A stretch of DNA of 64,000 nt from Paraburkholderia flava (lineage in GTDB: Bacteria > Pseudomonadota > Gammaproteobacteria > Burkholderiales > Burkholderiaceae). Position 1 is the first letter of the stretch, and the number at the start of each line of letters is the position of its first letter. Below are positions 25,378 through 32,245 of the stretch, in pieces. The stretch is taken from positions 434,001 to 498,000 of the forward strand of contig NZ_SMRO01000001.1 of the NCBI RefSeq assembly GCF_004359985.1, written 5' to 3'. Below the pieces are notes generated by a model that did not search any database, had not been told where the DNA came from, and saw only the letters and a program-made list of their open reading frames with translations. Position numbers and translations under genes: made by a program.

Positions 25378-25398
25378 GGGGCGCGCGAAGCGCGCCCC
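25378..25398. other. Perfect 9-bp hairpin upstream of rep
   Basis: GGGGCGCGC-GAA-GCGCGCCCC forms a perfect hairpin in a run of GC-rich short palindromes (25330-25400). There is no T run, so it is more likely a structural element of the phage origin or packaging signal than a terminator. Confidence 0.55.
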
Positions 25399-25483
25399 TA
25401 AACTTGTACCTCTAACACTTAACGGAAACAGCCTGTCCACGGGCTTTAGCAGGTGCGGTAGCGGTAGTACAGGAAAAGAAAAA

Positions 25484-25511
25484 CCCGGCAATCGATGGCG
25501 TCGATTCCGGG
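25484..25511. other. Hairpin just before the rep start
   Basis: CCCGGCAATCGA-TGGCG-TCGATTCCGGG, a stem of 11 pairs with one bulged C, preceded by GAAAAGAAAAA. It may be an origin stem-loop, a terminator for leftward transcripts or a control of rep translation. It overlaps the extreme 5' end of the longest rep frame, which argues for the downstream GTG start. Confidence 0.5.
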
Positions 25512-25545
25512 CGGTGACCCAACATCGGATAAGAGAGTATCCAAC

Positions 25546-26442
25546 GTGAGTGAACACATTGTAGTCGATGCGGGCGATCCGTATGGCGACGGGTTGATGC
25601 AGTATTCGCCGGTAGACGCTGGGTTTGTTGTCCGGCATCGCATGTTCGTGGATGGTCAGCAGGAGGTCGTTGCGTTTCCGGTGAACCAGTGGCATACGCT
25701 GGAGGAGTTGCGGGCGCGTCCTCGGGGTCTTCGTGGGGTGCGTGAAGCTCGCGATGGCGAGAATCAGGGCGATGTGGTGTCGCGGTCTGAGAAGTCGCTT
25801 AAAACGTCTGTGGAACGGTCGAAGCGTATGGTGCGGCTTCGGTGCAAGGCGATAGCTGCCGATCGATTGCTGACCTTCTCCACGCGAGCAAACATCACTG
25901 ATGTCAAGGTGTGGGCGAAGATTTGGGATACCTTTCGTCGTCGCATGTCGAAGCTGAAGAATTTCCAGTACGTGGCCGTGCTCGAGCGACAGAAACGCGG
26001 TGCGTGGCATATCCACGTCGCTGTGAGTGGACGGCAGGACTGGAAGATTCTGCGGGCGATGTGGCTTGTTGTGTTACGTGATGTCGGTACAGATGGCGGG
26101 ATGTACGACTCAATCAAGGATTTCAAGAAGTATCTTGTGCGCAAACAGTTGTCGGGTAAGGGGCGGGCGATGCGTCATTTGATTGCGACGTACATCGCGA
26201 AGTACATCGGAAAAGACGTTGACGAATCGACGTTCAACAAAAAGCGGTACTGGACCAGCAAGGGCATCGAAGTGCCCGAAGTGCAGCCATGGGCGTGGTT
26301 CGGGGAAGGGTCGAATAGGGGTGAGGTTATACAGGCTGCGTTCGATTGCGCTGATGCGGTTGGCGCTGATTTTGATAACGCACAACGGTTCTGGAATAGG
26401 GGAATAGGCGTGTTCTGGATGGCGACCGGAAACACGGCGTGA
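25546..26442 (+). CDS. Rolling-circle replication initiator (HUH endonuclease, pII-like)
   Basis: From the GTG at 25546 (GAGAG upstream) the product has 298 residues; the frame is open from an ATG at 25495 that lies inside a hairpin. It has the two-histidine metal motif HIHVAV (H155, H157) after YVAVLERQKRGAW, and the two-tyrosine motif YIAKY (Y216, Y220) expected of superfamily I Rep proteins. It nicks the plus strand at the phage origin and primes rolling-circle replication. It follows the conserved intergenic repeat, which probably holds the nick site. Confidence 0.87.
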   Translation: MSEHIVVDAGDPYGDGLMQYSPVDAGFVVRHRMFVDGQQEVVAFPVNQWHTLEELRARPRGLRGVREARDGENQGDVVSRSEKSLKTSVERSKRMVRLRCKAIAADRLLTFSTRANITDVKVWAKIWDTFRRRMSKLKNFQYVAVLERQKRGAWHIHVAVSGRQDWKILRAMWLVVLRDVGTDGGMYDSIKDFKKYLVRKQLSGKGRAMRHLIATYIAKYIGKDVDESTFNKKRYWTSKGIEVPEVQPWAWFGEGSNRGEVIQAAFDCADAVGADFDNAQRFWNRGIGVFWMATGNTA

Positions 26443-26479
26443 TGCTGACGATGTTCTGTTTGCGACGTTGGCGACGTAG

Positions 26480-26719
26480 TTAGTGGGGCTCGTTGCTCTT
26501 TTCGTAGATGCGGGCGTTGACCCATTCAATCGCCTGGTTGCGGCCGAAACTTTCTGCGCTGAGCGCATCGTTGAACTGTTCGCAGTCACCGATCTGGACG
26601 ACGTTGCGCGTGGTTTCGCCGTTTGATTGTGGGCAGGTGATGGTGGCCTTTGCGAAGAATCTGCCAACTGAAAAGGCGGGGGTCGAGTCTATCTCGTACC
26701 CGTGATAGGAGAATTTCAT
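26480..26719 (-). CDS. Small hypothetical protein in the phage cargo region
   Basis: A 79-residue soluble protein starting MKFSYHGYEIDSTPAFSVGRFFAKATITCP, followed by a helical C-terminus (NQAIEWVNARIYEK). The strand-then-helix layout resembles a small family common in Burkholderia genomes with the same MK-x-YHGYEI start, of unknown function. It is transcribed against the phage genes and so may be lysogenically expressed cargo. Confidence 0.65.
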   Translation of the reverse strand: MKFSYHGYEIDSTPAFSVGRFFAKATITCPQSNGETTRNVVQIGDCEQFNDALSAESFGRNQAIEWVNARIYEKSNEPH

Positions 26720-26999
26720 ACCGTTGCCTCGATGCGATGTCCCGGTGATTGGGCCGCTCGATGTTGGTCTTTATGAACGGTAGCTAGTTTCAGTGTAGTC
26801 GAGTTGCGTGAGTGCTTTACGCCGATATATGCGGGTTGGATGTTGTAGTGACCTCGGATTGAGGGCGCATTCAGGTGCGCGTGCGCGATGGCGTGCAATA
26901 ATCATATGAACCTATCTGTTTTGATAGGATGGTGCGCGTCGCTGTACCGGATGATACGGATTAAAATTATCAGGTGTTATTTTGAGATAGCTCGTTACT
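26720..26999. other. AT-rich intergenic region before the amidase gene
   Basis: A 280-bp non-coding stretch between divergent genes, among the most AT-rich parts of the prophage. It contains TTGATAGGA near 26920 and TTAAAATTAT near 26962, which could serve a promoter for the amidase/DUF3828 pair independent of the phage genes. Confidence 0.35.
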
Positions 27000-27371
27000 A
27001 TGTCTATTTGGAATAAGGATGCTGCGGTCAACCATTTGCGTTCCCACGCTGAGCCGGTAAGTCATGGTTGGTGCGCTCGATATGTTCGCGAAGCAATCGC
27101 GGCTGGTGGTGTTGAGGTGATGCAAACGGCTGCTGCACGTGATTACGGCCCACCGTTGATGTCGGCGGGTTTTTATCGAGTACTGTCACCTGCGTATCCG
27201 ATTAAAGGTGATGTTGTTGTAATTCAGCCTATTCCGCATCATCCGTATGGGCATATGGCGATGTTTGACGGAAATATCTGGATTTCTGATTTCAAGCAAT
27301 ATCATGGATTTTATCCAAGTCAGAGTTATAGAGATATCGCGCCTCCATTTCAAATGTATCGACATGATTGA
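27000..27371 (+). CDS. CHAP/NlpC-P60-like peptidoglycan amidase carried by the prophage
   Basis: A 123-residue papain-like protein. The catalytic cysteine is in HGWCARYVREA (C25), the histidine in PYGHMAMFDG (H85) and a likely third residue is D97 in WISDF. The fold and size match single-domain amidases that cut peptidoglycan cross-links, including type VI effectors and endolysins. There is no signal peptide, so the protein would be inert in the cytosol unless exported or released. The next gene, 4 bp away, encodes an exported protein that could protect the periplasm. Toxin/immunity function is inference. Confidence 0.72.
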   Translation: MSIWNKDAAVNHLRSHAEPVSHGWCARYVREAIAAGGVEVMQTAAARDYGPPLMSAGFYRVLSPAYPIKGDVVVIQPIPHHPYGHMAMFDGNIWISDFKQYHGFYPSQSYRDIAPPFQMYRHD

Positions 27372-27375
27372 TGTT

Positions 27376-27837
27376 ATGAGAAAACATATCGGGTCTTTGG
27401 CTAAGCTTTGGCTAACGTTGTGCCTTGTCTGTTTTCAGACGCACGCGATTGCGCAGACCCAGAATGCTACGCCTGAGGCCGTGGCAAGGGCGTTTTACGC
27501 TTGGTTCATAGGGGAAGGGGCGAAGGATCACGGTTATCCGTTGATGGATAAGCGGATATACGATTACGTATCGAAAGATACGGTCGATTTGCTGCGATCT
27601 GACTATAAGAAAAACAAGTTCGCTGATCGCGCCGAATATTTCACCGACGTGCAGGATTTCGATGAAAAGGACTGGCTGGCTCATATTGCCGCGCATCCGG
27701 CAATTACGCTTGATGATGTAACGATTGTTCCTGTGACACTTGGGTCTACGCAGAAGAAGACTGTTATTGTTTTTTTGAGAAAAATTAATGGGGCGTGGAA
27801 GATTACGAAAGTGGACGACACGCTGGATTATTATTGA
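27376..27837 (+). CDS. Exported DUF3828-like protein, possible immunity partner
   Basis: From the ATG at 27376 the product has 153 residues; an ATG four codons earlier is also possible. A signal peptide (LWLTLCLVCFQTHAIAQ) is followed by a DUF3828-like domain: FYAWFIGEG, YDYVSKDTVDLL, YFTDVQDFDEKDW and a closing VIVFLRKINGAWKITKVD. Related domains are periplasmic or lipoprotein-linked, and some occur beside amidase effectors. Position directly after the CHAP amidase suggests neutralisation of that enzyme in the periplasm. Codon use is AT-leaning, unlike the host. Confidence 0.7.
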   Translation: MRKHIGSLAKLWLTLCLVCFQTHAIAQTQNATPEAVARAFYAWFIGEGAKDHGYPLMDKRIYDYVSKDTVDLLRSDYKKNKFADRAEYFTDVQDFDEKDWLAHIAAHPAITLDDVTIVPVTLGSTQKKTVIVFLRKINGAWKITKVDDTLDYY

Positions 27838-27907
27838 GGCGTTTCGATTGATCTTAAGTTCTGACATGCGTCAGCCGTAATCCCGGATTTTGCGCCCGGG
27901 AGTCTAC

Positions 27908-28198
27908 GTGATTCAGTTGGAGCTTTGGCCGCGTGTAGCGGTGTCTGCTGCGGAATTAGCCGTTGTGGTGGGCGAGATTCGCAACCTGTATTGGTTCATT
28001 CGGAATTCGCGTCGTGGGGTGCATGACGCACGTCGTCGGCGGATCTATCGTAAGATCGAGGCGCAAAAAAAACGCCTGCTGGTGGCAGGCGTCTCGAAAC
28101 GGGAAGTGCTGGATTTTCTAGCTTGTTGCCGGTCGAAGCAGTGCTGCGAAAAAGACTGCCTTGGCTGCACGAAGCATCGCCCGGATGTAGCTAATTAA
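27908..28198 (+). CDS. Cys-rich hypothetical phage protein next to attR
   Basis: From the GTG at 27908 (GGGAG upstream at a good distance) the product has 96 residues. A basic helical region (RRRRIYRKIEAQKKRLLVAG) precedes VSKREVLDFLACCRSK and a cysteine-rich tail (CCRSKQCCEKDCLGC) that could bind zinc. The tail is repeated left of the prophage. However, the 3' half overlaps, on the opposite strand, the repressor end and its terminator in the circular phage, so one of the two frames may be incidental. Codon use here looks coding. Confidence 0.55.
   Translation: MIQLELWPRVAVSAAELAVVVGEIRNLYWFIRNSRRGVHDARRRRIYRKIEAQKKRLLVAGVSKREVLDFLACCRSKQCCEKDCLGCTKHRPDVAN
28065..28092 (-). terminator. Minus-strand terminator of the repressor in circular phage
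   Basis: On the minus strand, ACGCCTGC-CACCA-GCAGGCGT is followed by eight T residues, a textbook intrinsic terminator. No minus-strand gene ends here in the prophage, but across the joined attachment site the repressor frame would stop at 28118, 26 bp before it. Confidence 0.75.
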
Positions 28199-28225
28199 TT
28201 TGACATAAGATAAATTATCAACAGT
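28198..28225. other. Right dif-like attachment site (attR)
   Basis: ATTTGACATAA (XerD half), centre GATAAA, TTATCAACAGT (XerC-like half). Compared with the reversed E. coli dif (ATTTAACATAA, six bases, TTATGCGCACC) it fits well in the XerD half and the first bases of the XerC half. The centre is identical to that at 18583-18588. Confidence 0.7.
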
Positions 28226-28341
28226 TAGATCGTAGTAGCTTTATAGAAATGTCGTGTTCCAGCCAAATAGAAATGTCGCGTTTTGCCCTCGGTATGCTTG
28301 CCGGTTCCTTGCCGGTTCCTTGCGGGATCACGGAGCCGGTC

Positions 28342-28678
28342 ATGCAACGAACAGCGCTGGTGACATTGAACATGCGAGAACTCGACCGTCTGAAGGTAAT
28401 CGAGTCTGTTGTGGAGACCGGCCTTAAGCCCGGACGCGCCGCTGAGGAACTGGGCTGACGCTCAGACAGATCGAGCGGCTGGTGATCCGGTACCGGGAAT
28501 CCGGCGCGGCCGGACTGACTTCGCGTAAGCGTGGACGCGCCGGTAACAGACTACTGGGGACTGGCTGCGCGGCATCAGCACCATTGAGGCCGCCAATGCG
28601 GATGTGCCCGCCTTTATCGCCGCCTATAACGCGCGCTTCGCGAAGCCGCCCGATAGCACCAGCGCACGGCGCAACTGA
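28342..28678 (+). pseudogene. Decayed ISNCY-type transposase
   Basis: The frame opens as MQRTALVTLNMRELDRLK..., the N-terminal helix-turn-helix of ISNCY-type transposases, and breaks with a one-base shift at about 28455. It continues as TLRQIERLVIRYRESGAAGL in the next frame, then jumps to a C-terminal piece (STIEAANADVPAFIAAYNAR) with the whole catalytic centre deleted. Upstream are two copies of ATAGAAATGTCG (near 28240 and 28265) and a doubled TTGCCGGTTCC, possibly the left end of the element. Confidence 0.78.
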
Positions 28679-28826
28679 TAACGATCGCGGGAAAGCGATG
28701 GCCGCAGTAAAGTGATTTGGTGTTCCGCATCGCCAGATGTTATCCGACCCATTCGGCAACGTGACAATGCCCCGTGAAGAGTTACCAGGCCGGGCTGACA
28801 CTCTGCGCGGCGAATGGCCGCGAGAC

Positions 28827-29792
28827 CTAGGGCTCGCCGAGCACGCCATCCTGCGAAAACAGAATCAGTTTGCCGTCCACGGCGCTCAGGGCCGTGGTCA
28901 GGGCCGCCCGGTCGAGGCGTTGAGTCACAGCAAACTTCATCGTGTCGGCCTGTTGCCGCATGACCAAACCGTCGAGGCCGACCGCAACCAGGTCGCGGCC
29001 GGCGGCGCTCAGATCCGTGATCGAGTTTTTCACGCCCGCGTTCAGCGCCGACCAGCTCGCCCCACCGTCGCTGCTCTGGAACAGGTCGCCGAGTAGGCCA
29101 CCTACGACAATCCTGCCGTCGGGCAGCGCGGCTCCCGCCCAAAGCGAGCCTTTGCCGCCCGTCTCGAGATAGGTCCAGCTCGCCCCACCGTCGGTCGACC
29201 GGAGCACCGTGCCCTGCTCCGCCGTGATAAAAGCCGTCCCCTGACGATCGGCAAACACGTGATACAGATTGCGGTCCGCCTCGCCGCCTCCCGGCGGCTT
29301 CTGCAAGGTCGTTCGCGTCCACGTCTTGCCGCCGTCGTGGGTCGAGAGCATCAGCGACCATAGGCCCACCGCGATGCCGTTTCGGTTGTCGGTAAAAAGG
29401 ACGGAAAACAGGGGCTGGTCGACCGTGATGTCGAGACGCTGCCGGGTCCACGTTTCGCCACCGTCGTCGGTGGCGAGAATCACGCCCCACTGACCGACCG
29501 CCCAGCCATGACGGGCATCGCTGAAGCTCACGGCCGACAGGGTCGCCGAAACCGGCACGCGACTGGCCTGACGCCAGGTACGCCCGTCGCTATCCGACAG
29601 CAGGATCACACCGTGCTCGCCCACCGCGACGATGCGCGAGCCCGCGCGCGTTGCATCCAGCAGCATCATGTGAGTTGGATCGGCCCACGCATGAGCGGGC
29701 ATCGCGGCCCACGCCGCCACGCTTCCGGGAGTCTGCGCAAAAGCCGCGGCGCTCGCGCACAGCGCGGCGCAGGCGAGAAGAATCTTGATCAT
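28827..29792 (-). CDS. Ycf48-like beta-propeller periplasmic protein
   Basis: A 321-residue exported protein (signal peptide ACAALCASAAAFAQ). It consists of repeated propeller blades with the recurring pattern GE-GVILLSDSDGRTW / VGQWGVILATDDGGETW / GLWSLMLSTHDGGKTW / AEQGTVLRSTDGGASW / GLLGDLFQSSDGGASW. Proteins of this type assist photosystem II assembly in cyanobacteria, but in proteobacteria they sit beside MMPL exporters and DUF1302/DUF1329 proteins. It is the last gene of that operon here, 29 bp after the exporter. It probably acts in the periplasm with the exporter. Confidence 0.85.
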   Translation of the reverse strand: MIKILLACAALCASAAAFAQTPGSVAAWAAMPAHAWADPTHMMLLDATRAGSRIVAVGEHGVILLSDSDGRTWRQASRVPVSATLSAVSFSDARHGWAVGQWGVILATDDGGETWTRQRLDITVDQPLFSVLFTDNRNGIAVGLWSLMLSTHDGGKTWTRTTLQKPPGGGEADRNLYHVFADRQGTAFITAEQGTVLRSTDGGASWTYLETGGKGSLWAGAALPDGRIVVGGLLGDLFQSSDGGASWSALNAGVKNSITDLSAAGRDLVAVGLDGLVMRQQADTMKFAVTQRLDRAALTTALSAVDGKLILFSQDGVLGEP

Positions 29793-29821
29793 GAGGAAGT
29801 CTCCGTGAGAGCGCGCGCCAA

Positions 29822-32182
29822 TCAGTGGCTCAGGAGGCCAGGCGCGCGGGCCCGCTTACGGCGCGGAAACCACCGCTCGAGGAACGATGCCAGGGCGGGC
29901 AACGCGGTCATGGCCATCAGAAGATTGACGAGGAACATGAAGGCGAGCAGCTTGCCCATGTCGGCCTGGAACTTCAGTGCCGAGAAGCTCCACGTCGCCA
30001 CGCCGATCGCCAGCGTGATCGCCGTGAAGATCGTGGCGACGCCCACTTCGAGCATCGCGTGCCGGACCGCCTCGACGATGTTCCCGCCATCCGCCAGATG
30101 TACCTGCAGTCTGTTGTAGATGTAAAACGCGTAATCGACGCCGATCCCCACGGCCAGCACCATCACCGGTAGCGTGGCAACCGTCAGGCCGATCTGCAGT
30201 TCCTTCATGAACCAGTATCCGGTAAACGTAGCGACCGACAGCGGCACACAGCACGCCAGCATGGCTCGCCAATCGCGATACGCGCAGAACACGAGAAACA
30301 GAATCGCCGCGTAGACGTACAGCATCATCGGCAGTTCGCTGTGCGCCACTTCTTCATTGATGGCGGCGAGCACGCCCGCATTGCCCGCCGCGAGACGGAT
30401 CTTGACGCCTGGGAAAGGATGCGCCGCGCGATACCGCTTGACGTCGTCCAGAATCCGGTTGAGGGTGCTGGCCTTATGGTCGCTCAGGAACAGATGGACC
30501 GCGCTCATGCCGCAGTCGCTGCTCATGAAGCCCTTCACGCGCGCAACGTCGACCGATACCGCGCCGTAGGTTTCCGGGTTGATCGGCACGACGCTCATCT
30601 TCGGATAGTCTTCGTTGTAGCCTTGGTTGTAGGTGCGTAGCATGGTCGCATACGACTGCACCGAGACCACGCCGGGCTCGGTTCGCATGGCCGCAGCGAA
30701 ATCGTCTTCATACAAGCCGACCGCCGGGTTGCCGCACGCCCTGGCACTCGACTCGATCACCACTGTGAGCCAGTCGAGGCCCACGTCGTAGTTGCTCGCG
30801 ATCGAACCTGCATCCTGGTTGAAGCGTGCATCCGCGCGCAGTTCGGGCGCGCCAGGCTGCAGCGTGCCGATCACGCGGTCGCGGCTTTGCCATGCGGCGA
30901 GCGCGAAAACCACCACGGTCAATGCGAGCGTGATGCTGGCGTATCTTGGCTCGGCAACTCTCGCCAGCACGCGTAGCCACGCCGAACGTCGCTCGCTGCG
31001 TTGGAGCGCGCTGTCCGCATAGGATCTGGTGAAATTAAAACAGGAAGCGGCGACAGGCAGCAGGATCAGATTCGTCACGATCTTGAAGCTGACGCCCAGC
31101 GACGCGGTGATGGCCAGCTCGCGCACCATCGGAATGGGAATCCGCAGCAGCGTGATGAATGAAACGAAGGCCGTGACCAGAGCCAGCACACCGGGAATCA
31201 GCAGACCACTGAAACTGTCGCGTGCTGCGTCGAACGAACTGCGTCCATGCGAAATGCCGCGCACGATGAAATTGACCTGCTGCACGCCGTGCGACACCCC
31301 GATGGCGAACACCAGAAACGGCACCAGCACCGCGAGCGGATCGAGACCGAAGCCCAGCAGTTTCAAAATGCCGAACTGCCAGACCAGCGAGATCAGCGAG
31401 CAGGAAATCAGCAGGACCGTGAAGCGGATCGAATGGCAATACCAGTAGACCGCGAGCGCGGTTAGCACCAGCGCGATCGCGCAGAAACCGAGAACGGCGG
31501 TGGCGCCATCGGCAATATCACCGATCTGCTTGGCGAAGCCGATGATCTGGATGTCGTAGCTCGCATCCTCAAAAGGCTTGCGAATTTGCGCTTCGAGCAG
31601 GTGGTTGAACGCCACGTAATCGAGTACGTGACCGTTGCGATCCTGCTCGTTCAATTCGGCGGTAATCATGGCGCTGTCCTCGCCATGCGAGACCAGCGTG
31701 CCGATATAACCGCCGAGCGTCGTCGAACGGCGAATGCCTGCGATCGTCCCGGGCGTTAACTGATCCGGGGTGATCGTCCCGGAGATGATCGGCTCCGCGC
31801 GAAATCCTTCGTCGGTGATTTCATTGACGAAGGCGTTAGGCGTCCAGAGCGACCGGACCCCGCTCCGATCCACGTTCGGCAGATACGTCACGGCCTGCGT
31901 CACCTTATACAGACGGGTCAATCCCTCCCGGGTCCAGATCGAACCGTGACGGGCGCGCACAACAACGGTGATCCGATTCGCGCCGAGCAGATCGGAGCGG
32001 TACTTCTGAAAGGTCCGAATGTATTCATGGCCGATCGGCATCTGCTTTTCAAAGCCCGCGTCCATCCGCAACTGCACGGCGAAAACCGCCATGACTGCGG
32101 TGAACACGCCGATCACCGCAAGCACGGCCACGCGATGGCCGAACAACATCTTCTCCAGACCGCCAAGCAGACGATTTAGCAC
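29822..32182 (-). CDS. MMPL/RND-family transporter
   Basis: A 786-residue inner-membrane protein starting at a GTG with AAAGGA upstream. It has the RND/MMPL plan: one N-terminal helix, a large periplasmic loop (about residues 35-210), a five-helix bundle containing GVSHGVQQVNF, a second periplasmic loop, and a second helix bundle containing GIGVDYAFYIYNR. This group (HpnN-like or steroid/lipid-associated) moves hydrophobic molecules such as fatty acids, hopanoids or sterol intermediates. Clustering with DUF1302 and DUF1329 supports a hydrophobic substrate. The substrate is not determined. Confidence 0.87.
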   Translation of the reverse strand: MLNRLLGGLEKMLFGHRVAVLAVIGVFTAVMAVFAVQLRMDAGFEKQMPIGHEYIRTFQKYRSDLLGANRITVVVRARHGSIWTREGLTRLYKVTQAVTYLPNVDRSGVRSLWTPNAFVNEITDEGFRAEPIISGTITPDQLTPGTIAGIRRSTTLGGYIGTLVSHGEDSAMITAELNEQDRNGHVLDYVAFNHLLEAQIRKPFEDASYDIQIIGFAKQIGDIADGATAVLGFCAIALVLTALAVYWYCHSIRFTVLLISCSLISLVWQFGILKLLGFGLDPLAVLVPFLVFAIGVSHGVQQVNFIVRGISHGRSSFDAARDSFSGLLIPGVLALVTAFVSFITLLRIPIPMVRELAITASLGVSFKIVTNLILLPVAASCFNFTRSYADSALQRSERRSAWLRVLARVAEPRYASITLALTVVVFALAAWQSRDRVIGTLQPGAPELRADARFNQDAGSIASNYDVGLDWLTVVIESSARACGNPAVGLYEDDFAAAMRTEPGVVSVQSYATMLRTYNQGYNEDYPKMSVVPINPETYGAVSVDVARVKGFMSSDCGMSAVHLFLSDHKASTLNRILDDVKRYRAAHPFPGVKIRLAAGNAGVLAAINEEVAHSELPMMLYVYAAILFLVFCAYRDWRAMLACCVPLSVATFTGYWFMKELQIGLTVATLPVMVLAVGIGVDYAFYIYNRLQVHLADGGNIVEAVRHAMLEVGVATIFTAITLAIGVATWSFSALKFQADMGKLLAFMFLVNLLMAMTALPALASFLERWFPRRKRARAPGLLSH

Positions 32183-32245
32183 GACACGATCCTTTCAGGC
32201 AGATCGGCGGCGCGCGATGCGGGCCGCCCCTCGGCATTGCAGCCG

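Larger units (their letters stand above)
18583..28214 (+). mobile_element. Filamentous prophage (inovirus), about 9.6 kb, apparently complete
   Basis: The segment between the two dif-like sites carries the full inovirus set: leftward repressor, ssDNA-binding protein, major coat, short coat peptides, pIII-like, pVI-like, Zot/pI, secretin/pIV and rolling-circle Rep. Several genes overlap by ATGA. No integrase is present, consistent with use of host XerCD. Extra genes (26480-28198) lie after rep. Base composition and codon use are less GC-biased than the flanking chromosome, most strongly from 26.7 to 28.2 kb. Exact ends depend on where recombination occurs within the six-base centre. Confidence 0.88.

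Noticed and set aside
25237..26016. A 259-codon minus-strand frame across the rep gene and phage intergenic region
   Set aside because: It lies opposite the HUH Rep gene and runs through conserved non-coding hairpins; no motif.
29508..30119. Rightward frames inside the Ycf48/MMPL genes
   Set aside because: Shadow frames of two well-supported leftward genes.
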